Under the pieces are notes generated by a model. The model saw only the letters and a list, made by a program, of their open reading frames with translations. It did no database searches and had not been told where the DNA came from. From assembly GCA_041665525.1 (NCBI GenBank), contig JBAYIS010000005.1:62001-126000 (forward strand): a DNA stretch of 64,000 nucleotides, written 5' to 3'. A program made the translations under genes and the position numbers. Origin of the DNA: UBA8401 sp041665525. GTDB lineage: Bacteria; Bacteroidota; Ignavibacteria; UBA10030; UBA8401. Positions 53,448-61,285 of this stretch are shown piece by piece (the stretch's first letter is position 1; each line of letters opens with the position of its first letter).

Positions 53448-54179
53448 ATGTCTATGAGTTTGATAACACGCATCATCAAAAAAGAACAATTCAATCCCGG
53501 TGTCATCGGCATCTTCACCAATCCATTCTATTTTTCGCGCCGGGGATTGTTTCACGCAATGACCGATCTGGGAAAAGAACTTTCGGGGAACCTACTCGAT
53601 ATCGGTTGCGGCACAAAACCCTACGAACCGTATCTATCAGTCAGGAAATACATAGGTGTTGAGATTGATACGGAACGGAGCAGAACGACGTCCAAAGCGG
53701 ATCTGTTTTACGATGGAAACAAATTGCCTTTTGCCGCACATGAATTTGATTCAGTATTGGCAAATGAAGTGTTCGAGCATGTCTTCAATCCATCGGGATT
53801 CCTGACCGAAATTAATAGAGTATTGAAAATCGACGGAAAGTTTCTCCTCACTGTACCATTTGTGTGGGACGAACATGAGCAGCCGCACGATTATGCCCGC
53901 TATACTTCGTTTGGATTACGGCATATTCTTGAATTGCACGGATTTGAAGTAGTTCGGCACAAAAAAAGTGTCACAAATGCCGCAGTAATCTTTCAACTGA
54001 TCGCTGAGTTTATCTATAAAAAAACGTATGTCAATAATGTGTTCCTGCGACAAATGCTGAATGTTTTGTTGATCTCCCCCGTAACGATCATTGGAATCAT
54101 CATTTCGGCAGTGTTGCCCACCAACGAAGATCTCTACCTGGATAATATCATGCTCGCGAAAAAGGTGAAGGATGTATAA
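53448..54179 (+). CDS. class I SAM methyltransferase
   Basis: 243 residues. 'NLLDIGCGTKPYEPYL' (motif I), 'DSVLANEVFEHVFNPSGFLTEINRVLK' in parts, and 'DEHEQPHDYARYTSFGLRHIL' are typical of glycan-cluster methyltransferases (Methyltransf_11). A hydrophobic C-terminal stretch (about 200-225) may anchor it to the membrane. ATG 53448 is used; ATG 53454 is close. Base composition becomes more GC-rich from here on. It overlaps the next gene by 8 nt. Confidence 0.85.
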   Translation: MSMSLITRIIKKEQFNPGVIGIFTNPFYFSRRGLFHAMTDLGKELSGNLLDIGCGTKPYEPYLSVRKYIGVEIDTERSRTTSKADLFYDGNKLPFAAHEFDSVLANEVFEHVFNPSGFLTEINRVLKIDGKFLLTVPFVWDEHEQPHDYARYTSFGLRHILELHGFEVVRHKKSVTNAAVIFQLIAEFIYKKTYVNNVFLRQMLNVLLISPVTIIGIIISAVLPTNEDLYLDNIMLAKKVKDV

Positions 54180-55164
54180 TTTCTGCACTTTGTTCGATTC
54201 CAATTATCTCTCCCGAGGTATTACATTATACCGATCCCTGGAACGGGTGTGCGACAATTTCCACCTGTATATTTTCGCTTTTAATGAGAAAAGCCTGAAT
54301 ATTTTACGCCATCTGCAATTGCCGCACGCCACCATCATCTCTTTACAGGAATTCGAGGATGCAGAACTTCTGCAGGTGAAACCGTCCCGTTCGCGGGCGG
54401 AATATTGCTGGACTTCGACATCGTCGACGATTCTTTTTGTGCTCGAAAAATATCATGTAGACATGTGCACATATCTCGATGCGGATATGATGTTCTTTGA
54501 ATCTCCCAAAACCCTGTTCGATGAAATGGGGAACAAATCTGTCTTGATTACGGAGCATCGGTATTCGCCGCGCTATAACAAAGAAGCACTCAGCGGAAAA
54601 TATTGCGTGCAATTCGTCTCGTTCAGGAATGATGCGCGGGGATTGACAGTACTGAAATGGTGGCGCGACCGCTGTATTGAATGGTGCTTTGCACGGTTTG
54701 AAGATGGGAAGTTCGGAGACCAAAAATATCTGGATGATTGGACGACTCGATTCGAGAATATCCATGAACTTCAACATCTTGGCGGTGGAATGGCGGCGTG
54801 GAATATCCAACAATATGAAGTCGACGAAAAAAATGGTAAATTAATCGGCATCGAATTACGCACAGGGCACAGATTTCCAGTGATCTTTTATCATTATCAT
54901 TATCTCCGGTTTCTCGATGGTGATCGGATTGAACTGGGACGGAGAGTGCTGTCGGACAATGTTATACAAAAACTATATGTTCCATATCTGAAAGCATTGG
55001 AAATGGCAAAACAAGAGATCAATCGAATAGACCCATCGTTCGATCCTCATGGTACATCCAGCTCTCCATTTTCATGGAAAACACCGATCCTATTTTTGTA
55101 TCGAAAGATTTTCGGCATTTATCATATTTATTCGAAAAGCCGATTTATCTCATCCATTGACTGA
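54172..55164 (+). CDS. GT-A glycosyltransferase with DAD motif
   Basis: 330 residues. 'YNFCTLFDSNYLSRGITLYRSL' at the N-terminus and 'YLDADMMFFESPKTLFDEM' near 105, where the DxD motif binds the NDP-sugar metal ion. 'HLGGGMAAWNIQQY' and 'IFYHYHYLRFL' follow. The layout resembles GT8-type enzymes. Donor and acceptor unknown. Translationally coupled to the methyltransferase gene upstream. Confidence 0.8.
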   Translation: MYNFCTLFDSNYLSRGITLYRSLERVCDNFHLYIFAFNEKSLNILRHLQLPHATIISLQEFEDAELLQVKPSRSRAEYCWTSTSSTILFVLEKYHVDMCTYLDADMMFFESPKTLFDEMGNKSVLITEHRYSPRYNKEALSGKYCVQFVSFRNDARGLTVLKWWRDRCIEWCFARFEDGKFGDQKYLDDWTTRFENIHELQHLGGGMAAWNIQQYEVDEKNGKLIGIELRTGHRFPVIFYHYHYLRFLDGDRIELGRRVLSDNVIQKLYVPYLKALEMAKQEINRIDPSFDPHGTSSSPFSWKTPILFLYRKIFGIYHIYSKSRFISSID

Positions 55165-55195
55165 CTGACAAATAGATTGCAGACAAAAAATATTT

Positions 55196-55561
55196 ATGGC
55201 ATATCTGCTTCAATTAAAAACTCATTCCGATAAACGCGGCAATCTTACGGTAATAGAAAAAGAGATACCGTTTACAGTGAAGCGGACCTTTTATATTTAC
55301 GGGGTCGATGACTCAATCCGTGGCGGCCACCGGCATCATACAACATATCAAGCGTGTATCTGTGTGCATGGCAGCTGCACCGTCTCCAATAATGACGGTT
55401 CGGTGAAACAGGATTTCATTCTCGATCATCCGAGCAAATGCTTGATCTTGGAACCGAAAGATTGGCACACAATGCATCATTTCACTCCCGAAACGGTTTT
55501 TCTGGTATTTGCTTCCGAATTGTTTGATCCGAACGATTATATATACGAACCATACGCATGA
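55196..55561 (+). CDS. FdtA/QdtA-type sugar 3,4-ketoisomerase
   Basis: 121-residue cupin. 'DKRGNLTVIEKEIPFTVKRTFYIY', 'RGGHRHHTTYQACICVHGSCTV' and 'WHTMHHFTPETVFLVFASE' (each in parts) match the WxcM/FdtA/QdtA family, which isomerises dTDP-4-keto-6-deoxyglucose to the 3-keto sugar. The aminotransferase that uses that product follows with a 4-nt overlap (ATGA). Together they predict a 3-amino-3,6-dideoxyhexose such as Fuc3N or Qui3N. Confidence 0.88.
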   Translation: MAYLLQLKTHSDKRGNLTVIEKEIPFTVKRTFYIYGVDDSIRGGHRHHTTYQACICVHGSCTVSNNDGSVKQDFILDHPSKCLILEPKDWHTMHHFTPETVFLVFASELFDPNDYIYEPYA

Positions 55562-56640
55562 TCGATTACGAAAATCTCCGAAAAGCGAATGAAGCGTTTT
55601 TTGACGAATATAAAAATTCATTCTCAGGAATGTTGGACAGCGGCTGGTTCATTCTCGGCAATGCTGTGAAGAGCTTCGAACAAGAATTTGCAGCATGGAA
55701 CCGTAACAAATATTGCGTCGGTGTTGCGAACGGTTTGGATGCACTTATTCTTTGCCTGCGGGCACTGAATCTTGAGCAGGGAAGTGAAGTGATTGTTCCT
55801 TCCAACACATACATCGCTACGATTCTTTCCATTCTCCATTGCAACCTGGTCCCGGTCCTAGTCGAACCTGATATTGCTACGTATAATATCGATCCTCATA
55901 AAATTGAATCAGCGATTACTAAAAAAACAAAAGCAATCATGGTTGTCCATTTGTACGGGAAATCGTGCACGATGGATGAAATAACAGCCATTGCTCAAAA
56001 ACATCACTTGCCTATTATCGAAGATTGCGCCCAATCGCACGGGGCAAAGTACAAAGGGAAAATGACGGGAACGTTCGGTCATGGAGCATTCAGTTTTTAT
56101 CCCACAAAGAATCTCGGATGCCTCGGGGACGGTGGAGCAGTGACTACTGATGATGAATCGTTCGCACAGAAAATCAGAATGTTCAGGAACTATGGCTCAG
56201 AAAAGAAATATTACAACGAAGTGGTTGGATACAATTCGCGACTGGATGAATTGCAGGCAGGATTCTTATCAATAAAATTATGTCATCTTGAAGAGATTAC
56301 AGAACATAAGCGTGCTCTTGCCCAATTGTATCATGATGGATTGAAAAGTGATTATATTAAGCCGCAGGTCCATCAAGACTATTATGACGTTTTCCATATC
56401 TATAATGTCCGTCATCCGAAACGGGATATGTTGAAAGAATATTTACTAAAGAATGAGATTAAAACCGATATCCACTATCCGGTCGCTCCGCACAATCAAA
56501 AAGCAATGGTCGGCGTGCTGACAAAACAGTCTTTCCCGATTTCAGAAGAAATTCATGCAACAACGTTAAGTCTTCCAATCTCATATTGTCATACGAAGAG
56601 CGAAATTGAGCGGGTGATAGAAGTGATGAACGGATTTTGA
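55558..56640 (+). CDS. FdtB/QdtB-type sugar aminotransferase (DegT family)
   Basis: 360 residues. PLP-dependent fold type I enzyme: 'VGVANGLDALILCLRAL', 'VHLYGKSC', 'IIEDCAQSHGAKY' and 'FSFYPTKNLGCLGDGGAV', where the Lys binds PLP. It should aminate the 3-keto sugar made by the upstream cupin. No N-acetyltransferase gene (FdtC-type) follows. Ends 0 nt from the stop of the convergent minus-strand glycosyltransferase. Confidence 0.92.
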   Translation: MIDYENLRKANEAFFDEYKNSFSGMLDSGWFILGNAVKSFEQEFAAWNRNKYCVGVANGLDALILCLRALNLEQGSEVIVPSNTYIATILSILHCNLVPVLVEPDIATYNIDPHKIESAITKKTKAIMVVHLYGKSCTMDEITAIAQKHHLPIIEDCAQSHGAKYKGKMTGTFGHGAFSFYPTKNLGCLGDGGAVTTDDESFAQKIRMFRNYGSEKKYYNEVVGYNSRLDELQAGFLSIKLCHLEEITEHKRALAQLYHDGLKSDYIKPQVHQDYYDVFHIYNVRHPKRDMLKEYLLKNEIKTDIHYPVAPHNQKAMVGVLTKQSFPISEEIHATTLSLPISYCHTKSEIERVIEVMNGF

Positions 56641-57903
56641 TCAGAGGAGCGAGTTCAGGATTTTCGCAAGTGATTCCGCAATTCCTTCTCTGCTGTATTG
56701 CTTAGCGTTGGACGCGTTCGGGTTGAGTGTTGTGAGCTGTTCAAAAATATCAGATTGAGCGTACGCATAGGGAAGTAGAATTCCAGCGTTTGCTTGCCGT
56801 AAGATCCCCTCGACTTCAGTATTATCATCCCCGAATGCAATAATGCGGTTTCCTGTCCGCAGATATTCGAACAGTTTTCCGGGAACATGGCGCTTTTCCG
56901 TCGCACAGACAATCAAATATGATGCTTTCATCATTTCCTGTACCACTTGGTGATAGGGAAGAAATCCGGCAAAATCAGTGTGTGCATCCAATCCGGCGGC
57001 AGCAACCGATTGTTTGATTCCGGGACTAACCGTTCCGACAAAGCGAAGCCGAAGATTTCTCCCCCGATCGATCTCCGCCCGGATATTTTTCCACAATCCT
57101 TCTGGATTTTGATAATCGAAAATATTTCCGGCATGCAGGATCACTTCTTGTTCTGTAGATTTTTTAGGTTCTGAATTTTCTAAAAAATTTTCTTCGTTGT
57201 AGCCCCAATATAAGACATGAGACTTTTTCTCTATCCAGGGATATTTCTTCAGATATTCTTCACGAGAACTTTGAGTCACAAAAATGATCTGCCGTGCATG
57301 TTTCATTGTGGACCGTTCGAAATGGCGGTCCAACGCAAGGGTAAGAGGATTGCGCTTGAAATCCTTGTAATACACAATGTCAACCCATGGATCGATCAAC
57401 ACTGGAATATGGGGAATTCCGAACTTCATGCTCAATTTCTTCCCAATCAGGTGGGAACTGTGCGGAGGTCCAATCGACACAATCGCTTTGGGACGGTGTG
57501 ATGCGATAAGTTCTTTTCCGCCCCGTACGGCAGACAAATACCAGCCGACCCGCGCATCCGGAACGAACAGATTCATTCGAACCCAAATTGCCAGACGGTG
57601 TTTCCAATCAGTTGAGCTCAGCGAGATTGTTTCAGAGGCAATAAGTGGGGCATCAGAACTTTTACCGAGAAATTTTCTGTAGATGTCGAACGGTTCATTC
57701 GCCCTGGTCTTTACAACTTCGACCTCTTTCCCAACAACGTTCATCAGACTTTCGTCTTTGTGTGAAAAAGAATCTTCGTCTACCGTCAAAACACTTGGCA
57801 GCCAGCCAAACTTCGGCAAATGTTTCATAACAAACAACGGCCAGTGTAATGACGCTTTGCCGGAAGGAGGCCAGAAGTATGAAATGAAAAGGACGTTATT
57901 CAT
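56641..57903 (-). CDS. GT4-type glycosyltransferase
   Basis: 420 residues. 'VLFISYFWPPSGKASLHWPLFVMKHLPKFGW' (in parts), 'SIGPPHSSHLIGKKL', 'EVILHAGNIFDYQNPEGLW' and 'HVPGKLFEYLRTGNRIIAFG' (the G-K-x-x-E-Y-L motif that binds NDP-sugar) mark a GT-B glycosyltransferase of the group 4-like 'LPS glycan' type. ATG 57903 is used; GTG 57924 would overlap the KdsC-type gene. Transcribed after the KdsC-type gene with a 5-nt gap. Confidence 0.88.
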   Translation of the reverse strand: MNNVLFISYFWPPSGKASLHWPLFVMKHLPKFGWLPSVLTVDEDSFSHKDESLMNVVGKEVEVVKTRANEPFDIYRKFLGKSSDAPLIASETISLSSTDWKHRLAIWVRMNLFVPDARVGWYLSAVRGGKELIASHRPKAIVSIGPPHSSHLIGKKLSMKFGIPHIPVLIDPWVDIVYYKDFKRNPLTLALDRHFERSTMKHARQIIFVTQSSREEYLKKYPWIEKKSHVLYWGYNEENFLENSEPKKSTEQEVILHAGNIFDYQNPEGLWKNIRAEIDRGRNLRLRFVGTVSPGIKQSVAAAGLDAHTDFAGFLPYHQVVQEMMKASYLIVCATEKRHVPGKLFEYLRTGNRIIAFGDDNTEVEGILRQANAGILLPYAYAQSDIFEQLTTLNPNASNAKQYSREGIAESLAKILNSLL

Positions 57904-57908
57904 CGGTG

Positions 57909-58439
57909 TTATTTTGTCAACCACAGGTCAGCGATCGATTCGCCTTTCCATTTCAAATCCAGAAGAAGATCACATACTTCACGGACAGCACCGTGGCCGC
58001 CTTCAGCCTGTGTGACAAAGTCAGCAATTTTCTTGTTGATCTTGGTGGCGTTGGAAGGGGCGGCGGCAAAGCCCGCTTTTTTTAATACGGGAAGATCGTT
58101 GATATCATCGCCGATATATGCAAGTTCCTGCCATGTCAGCGAATATTTTTTTAGCAGCTCTTCAACGGCAGCCACTTTATTGATCACGCCTTGATAAATA
58201 TCGGTCACCTTCAAACGTTCAGCGCGCCGTTCCACAATTTTTGTCTTTTCGGTGGTGACAATGGCTACGATATAACCGGCCTTTTGCATTAAACTGATCC
58301 CCATTCCGTCACGAATGGAGAATTTTTTCAGTTCAATCCCTTCGTCGGAATAATATGCTCCGCTGTCGGTCAGCACACCATCCACGTCTGTTACCAGGAT
58401 CTTAATTTTCTTGAGTTTTGCTGTAAGAGTCTTATTCAT
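57909..58439 (-). CDS. KdsC-type HAD phosphatase (KDO-8-phosphate phosphatase-like)
   Basis: 176 residues. HAD motif I 'VTDVDGVLTDSGAYY', 'FSIRDGMGISLM', motif III Lys region 'GVINKVAAVEELL' and motif IV 'IGDDINDLPVLKKAG'. Matches KdsC, which removes phosphate from KDO-8-phosphate for LPS core. KdsC-like phosphatases are also used for sialic/legionaminic acid pathways, so the substrate is not certain. ATG 58439 is used; GTG 58466 is possible. First gene of a two-gene minus operon. Confidence 0.88.
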   Translation of the reverse strand: MNKTLTAKLKKIKILVTDVDGVLTDSGAYYSDEGIELKKFSIRDGMGISLMQKAGYIVAIVTTEKTKIVERRAERLKVTDIYQGVINKVAAVEELLKKYSLTWQELAYIGDDINDLPVLKKAGFAAAPSNATKINKKIADFVTQAEGGHGAVREVCDLLLDLKWKGESIADLWLTK

Positions 58440-58510
58440 AAGTCCATAATTGTTCTTGTGTTCCACAAACTACGAAATATTTTGTTCATCCCAAAGAAAG
58501 AGAAAGAAAG

Positions 58511-58782
58511 GGTAGTGTCTTAATTTGAAACTTCAGAATAACGTCATGTCACGAAGTGATGACTTCGTCACTGACGGATGTCAGCATCTTTACTATTAAA
58601 AGATGCCGAAGCGAGTTCTGCTTGACGCTATTTGTTAAATTAAAAACACTACAAAAGAAAGGGTACTGGAACAATTTAAGATATAGTGTTGGTGGCGGAA
58701 GACGCGCGGAGCAAAAAAAGGGGACCGATTGCTCAGGAAGACTCTACTTGCTAATGCATAATAACCAAACTAAGACACGACC
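58511..58782. mobile_element. MITE-like element with 17-bp terminal inverted repeats
   Basis: Left end GGTAGTGTCTTAATTTG (58511-58527) and right end CAAACTAAGACACGACC (58766-58782) are inverted repeats with 15/17 matches. The flanks read AAAGAAAG and AAAGAAAA, a possible 8-bp target duplication with one mismatch. The 272-bp interior encodes no protein but has a perfect hairpin GCATCTTT...AAAGATGC near 58587 and an internal copy of AAAGAAAGGGTA (58654-58665). Probably non-autonomous; the partner transposase is not in the window. Confidence 0.65.
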
Positions 58783-58802
58783 AAAGAAAATCTATTTAAA
58801 AT

Positions 58803-58829
58803 GAAAACCCCGGACATAGCGGTCCGGGG
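58803..58829 (-). terminator. terminator of the TlpA/anti-sigma/sigma operon
   Basis: CCCCGGAC (58808-58815) / GTCCGGGG (58822-58829), followed on the minus strand by four T. 27 nt after the thioredoxin gene stop. Confidence 0.88.
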
Positions 58830-58855
58830 CAAGCATGTATTCTTGTTGATTTGCT

Positions 58856-59425
58856 TTAAATGACAGATTTTAATTCCTGCGTGAATCTCTCTTTGGATTG
58901 CAATCCGACAAGTTTTTTTACGATCGCACCGTTCTTATCCACATAGAATGTAGTTGGATAGCCTCGCAATCCGCCGATTGCCTGTTGCAGGTCTCCCTGA
59001 TTATCGATGACAATCTGATACGGTACGCTGTACTCTTTCGTGAATGAAGTGACGAGGTCCATGGCATCATCTCCCAGGTCGGCGGAGATGCCGATGAACA
59101 ACGCGCCCTGCGGCTCGAATTCCTTACTTAACTCCACAAGGTCCGGAGTTTCTTTTATACACGGTCCGCACCACGTAGCCCAGAAATTCAGCACCACCGG
59201 TTTTCCTTTTGAATATTCTGCAAACGATATCTTTTTTCCGGTTTCATCGAACCACGAAAAGTTTGGGATTTGATTGTTCCCGGCGGTCTCTATGGTTTGC
59301 AACAAGGACACATTTTTTTTGTACTGAGGTGCCGGTTGCTGTTGTTGTGCGGATTGCTGCGGATCGGTCTTAGGTTGGCAGGCAGAGAGGGTCAATGCCA
59401 AAAGAGCAATGTATAACTGTTTCAT
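58856..59425 (-). CDS. TlpA/ResA-like thioredoxin lipoprotein
   Basis: 189 residues. Lipobox 'LTLSAC' (lipidated C16) followed by a Gln/Pro-rich linker. The thioredoxin-like domain has the active site 'WATWCGPC' (C86, C89) and 'RGYPTTFYVDKNG' with the cis-Pro. It is expected in the periplasm, reducing disulphides of partner proteins. It overlaps the anti-sigma gene by 4 nt, and that protein has a periplasmic CxxC motif, so redox control of the sigma factor is plausible. Confidence 0.9.
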   Translation of the reverse strand: MKQLYIALLALTLSACQPKTDPQQSAQQQQPAPQYKKNVSLLQTIETAGNNQIPNFSWFDETGKKISFAEYSKGKPVVLNFWATWCGPCIKETPDLVELSKEFEPQGALFIGISADLGDDAMDLVTSFTKEYSVPYQIVIDNQGDLQQAIGGLRGYPTTFYVDKNGAIVKKLVGLQSKERFTQELKSVI

Positions 59426-60234
59426 TCCTTTATATCCTTTTCGGTAAGTAATGCTATCAATTCGTTCTTATCCATTTTGCTGACTGCGGAGCAAAGAGTA
59501 TTCTTATACCGCCATAGCACGATCGTCATGTTATCTGAAAGGTCGCGAATATACCAATCGGTCTTTTCCAATTCCTCGCGTGCTTCATCCGGTAAACCGA
59601 TCGTATGTCCGTCCATTGCTTCGTTCATGGACGCCTGGTAGATATAGATAATGTCTTTATCGCCGACCCGGTAGACAACATGCGCGAGTTTTACACCGTT
59701 GAAACTGGAAAGTACGCCGGCACAGGAACTGCACCCTTTCATCTTCGGCACGTTTACGTCGAACGTCACTTCTTTCGTCAGGAACGAATGTACATCCTCT
59801 TCGGTACTGATTAACTGCGGTTTAATGGAACCGCCGATCACCGCCTGATAATTCTTGACCGACTGTAAAATAATGTTCGCATCATCAGACATACCGGCGT
59901 TCGACGGTGCGAACAACGAATACAATCCGACAGTTACTGCGGCAAACGCTACCACAGCGATAACTGGATTCAATTTGAATCCGAAGAGTTTCTTAAACCA
60001 CGAAGAGTGGGACCGATTCAGGGTGGCGTTTACAATTGCATAATAAACATCTGCAGGGACACGTTCCTGTTTGAGCTTTTCGTGTATGATGTTCTTTGCA
60101 GATAGGAGTGAGAAATATTCGAATTGACAATGCGGACAGACACGGGTATGCTTCATCAGTTCGTCGGCGCGTTCTTCGGAAAGTCGTTTGTCGACGGCTT
60201 CGCAGACGCATTCTTTGAATTCATTGCAATTCAC
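59422..60234 (-). CDS. membrane anti-sigma factor with zinc finger and periplasmic CxxC
   Basis: 270 residues. The cytoplasmic N-terminus has C3, C9, C11 and the ZAS motif H29-x3-C33-x2-C36 ('HTRVCPHC'), which holds the ECF sigma factor. One membrane helix at about 89-109. The periplasmic domain has C168-x2-C171 ('GCSSCAG') and 'HVVYRVGDKDIIYIYQA'. The sigma gene precedes it by 22 nt and the thioredoxin gene follows with overlap, so all three form one operon. The CxxC could be the signal-sensing site. Confidence 0.88.
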   Translation of the reverse strand: MNCNEFKECVCEAVDKRLSEERADELMKHTRVCPHCQFEYFSLLSAKNIIHEKLKQERVPADVYYAIVNATLNRSHSSWFKKLFGFKLNPVIAVVAFAAVTVGLYSLFAPSNAGMSDDANIILQSVKNYQAVIGGSIKPQLISTEEDVHSFLTKEVTFDVNVPKMKGCSSCAGVLSSFNGVKLAHVVYRVGDKDIIYIYQASMNEAMDGHTIGLPDEAREELEKTDWYIRDLSDNMTIVLWRYKNTLCSAVSKMDKNELIALLTEKDIKE

Positions 60235-60256
60235 ACGAACACCTTACTATCAATAA

Positions 60257-60853
60257 TTAATCGTTGGCCTCTTTACCAATGAAACCGCGCTGTTTTGCGT
60301 AGTCGTACAATTTCACATATAACAATTTTCGTCCGCGATGGAGCCGGGAACGAACTGTACCGACAGGGATCTGTAAAAATTCCGCTATCTCCTCATATGC
60401 CAGACCTTCAATATCGCACAAGATCACTACCGTTCTGAACTCTTCCGGAAGCGACTCGAGCGCTGCCGAAACATCGTCATCGAGCAGCTGTCCGAACATC
60501 TTTTTTTGAAGATCATTATCATCGCTGTTCCGGTCACGGACAAGATTATAGAAACCTTCGATCTCTTCGTAATCGACCTTGTCCGGCTCCTTCACTTCCT
60601 TGCGGTACACGTTGATGTACGTATTTTTCATTATTCTAAACAGCCACGCCCGCAAGTTCGTTCCTTGTTCGAACTTATTCCAGAATCGATATGCTTTCAG
60701 GAATGTTTCCTGAAGCAGGTCGCTGGCATCTTCCTTGTTTCCGGTCATCCGCAGGGCGTAATTGTACAGCACTTCCATATGGGGAAGCGTTTGCTGTTCA
60801 AATTCTGCATGACGAGGATCTTGCGGAATAACTGCGGAAAAGATTGGGAACAT
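60257..60853 (-). CDS. ECF sigma factor (RpoE-like)
   Basis: 198 residues. Region 2: 'LYNYALRMTGNKEDASDLLQETFLKAYRFWNKFEQGTNLRAWLFRIMKNTYIN' read in parts (DAEDLxQET and RAWLFRI motifs). Region 4: 'SLPEEFRTVVILCDIEGLAYEEIAEFLQIPVGTVRSRLHRGRKLL' in parts. Normal ECF length and layout. First gene of the operon with the anti-sigma and thioredoxin genes. The extended acidic N-terminus ('IPQDPRHAEFEQQ') is common in RpoE-type factors. Confidence 0.95.
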   Translation of the reverse strand: MFPIFSAVIPQDPRHAEFEQQTLPHMEVLYNYALRMTGNKEDASDLLQETFLKAYRFWNKFEQGTNLRAWLFRIMKNTYINVYRKEVKEPDKVDYEEIEGFYNLVRDRNSDDNDLQKKMFGQLLDDDVSAALESLPEEFRTVVILCDIEGLAYEEIAEFLQIPVGTVRSRLHRGRKLLYVKLYDYAKQRGFIGKEAND

Positions 60854-61281
60854 GGATGCTCATATACTTGCGACCGCCGGTATTGAAACACTCCAGCATT
60901 GTGCGCAAGTTCCGATAAATATAGGATGAATAATAGGATTAACTTAGCAAAATCTTTGTCCAGTATCAATAATTGAGTCCAATTTGACATCTTGCTCACC
61001 GTAGAGAAGATTGCTATATTCTAGGCAAGTCATTTTTTCATATTTCAGATATCAATGAGAATTGTGTTGATGGTTTCTGCGTCTCTGGACAAGTTCGGAT
61101 ATTGTTCCACTGTATCACTTCCGCCAGTTGATTCCGCGTCATCCACTGCAATCGCAGTTCGTCAGTCTGTCCATACTTCACTGCCGACTAGTCGTTCCAC
61201 ATGATAATGCAGTTAAGGAGAGAATGATGTCATGAAATACAATCCCAATCATTTAATGATTTCGAACAATAGGAAAACCAT
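60854..61281. other. divergent promoter region between the ECF operon and pnt
   Basis: 428 nt without a long ORF. It should hold promoters for the minus ECF operon and the plus pnt operon. No clear hairpin terminator or riboswitch was recognised. A short leader ORF lies at its right end (61232-61285). Confidence 0.5.
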
Positions 61282-61285
61282 ATGA
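61232..61285 (+). CDS. possible 17-residue leader peptide before pntAA
   Basis: ATG 61232 opens a 17-codon frame whose TGA overlaps the pntAA ATG (ATGA). AAGGAG lies at 61215-61220, 11 nt upstream; two other ATGs (61224, 61227) are closer to this site but open a frame that stops after three residues. pntAA has its own weak AGGAAA. Could couple or tune translation; may be fortuitous. Confidence 0.3.
   Translation: MKYNPNHLMISNNRKTI

Noticed and set aside
58556..58804. 82-codon plus-strand ORF
   Set aside because: It lies inside and across the right end of the MITE-like element and has no protein-like features.
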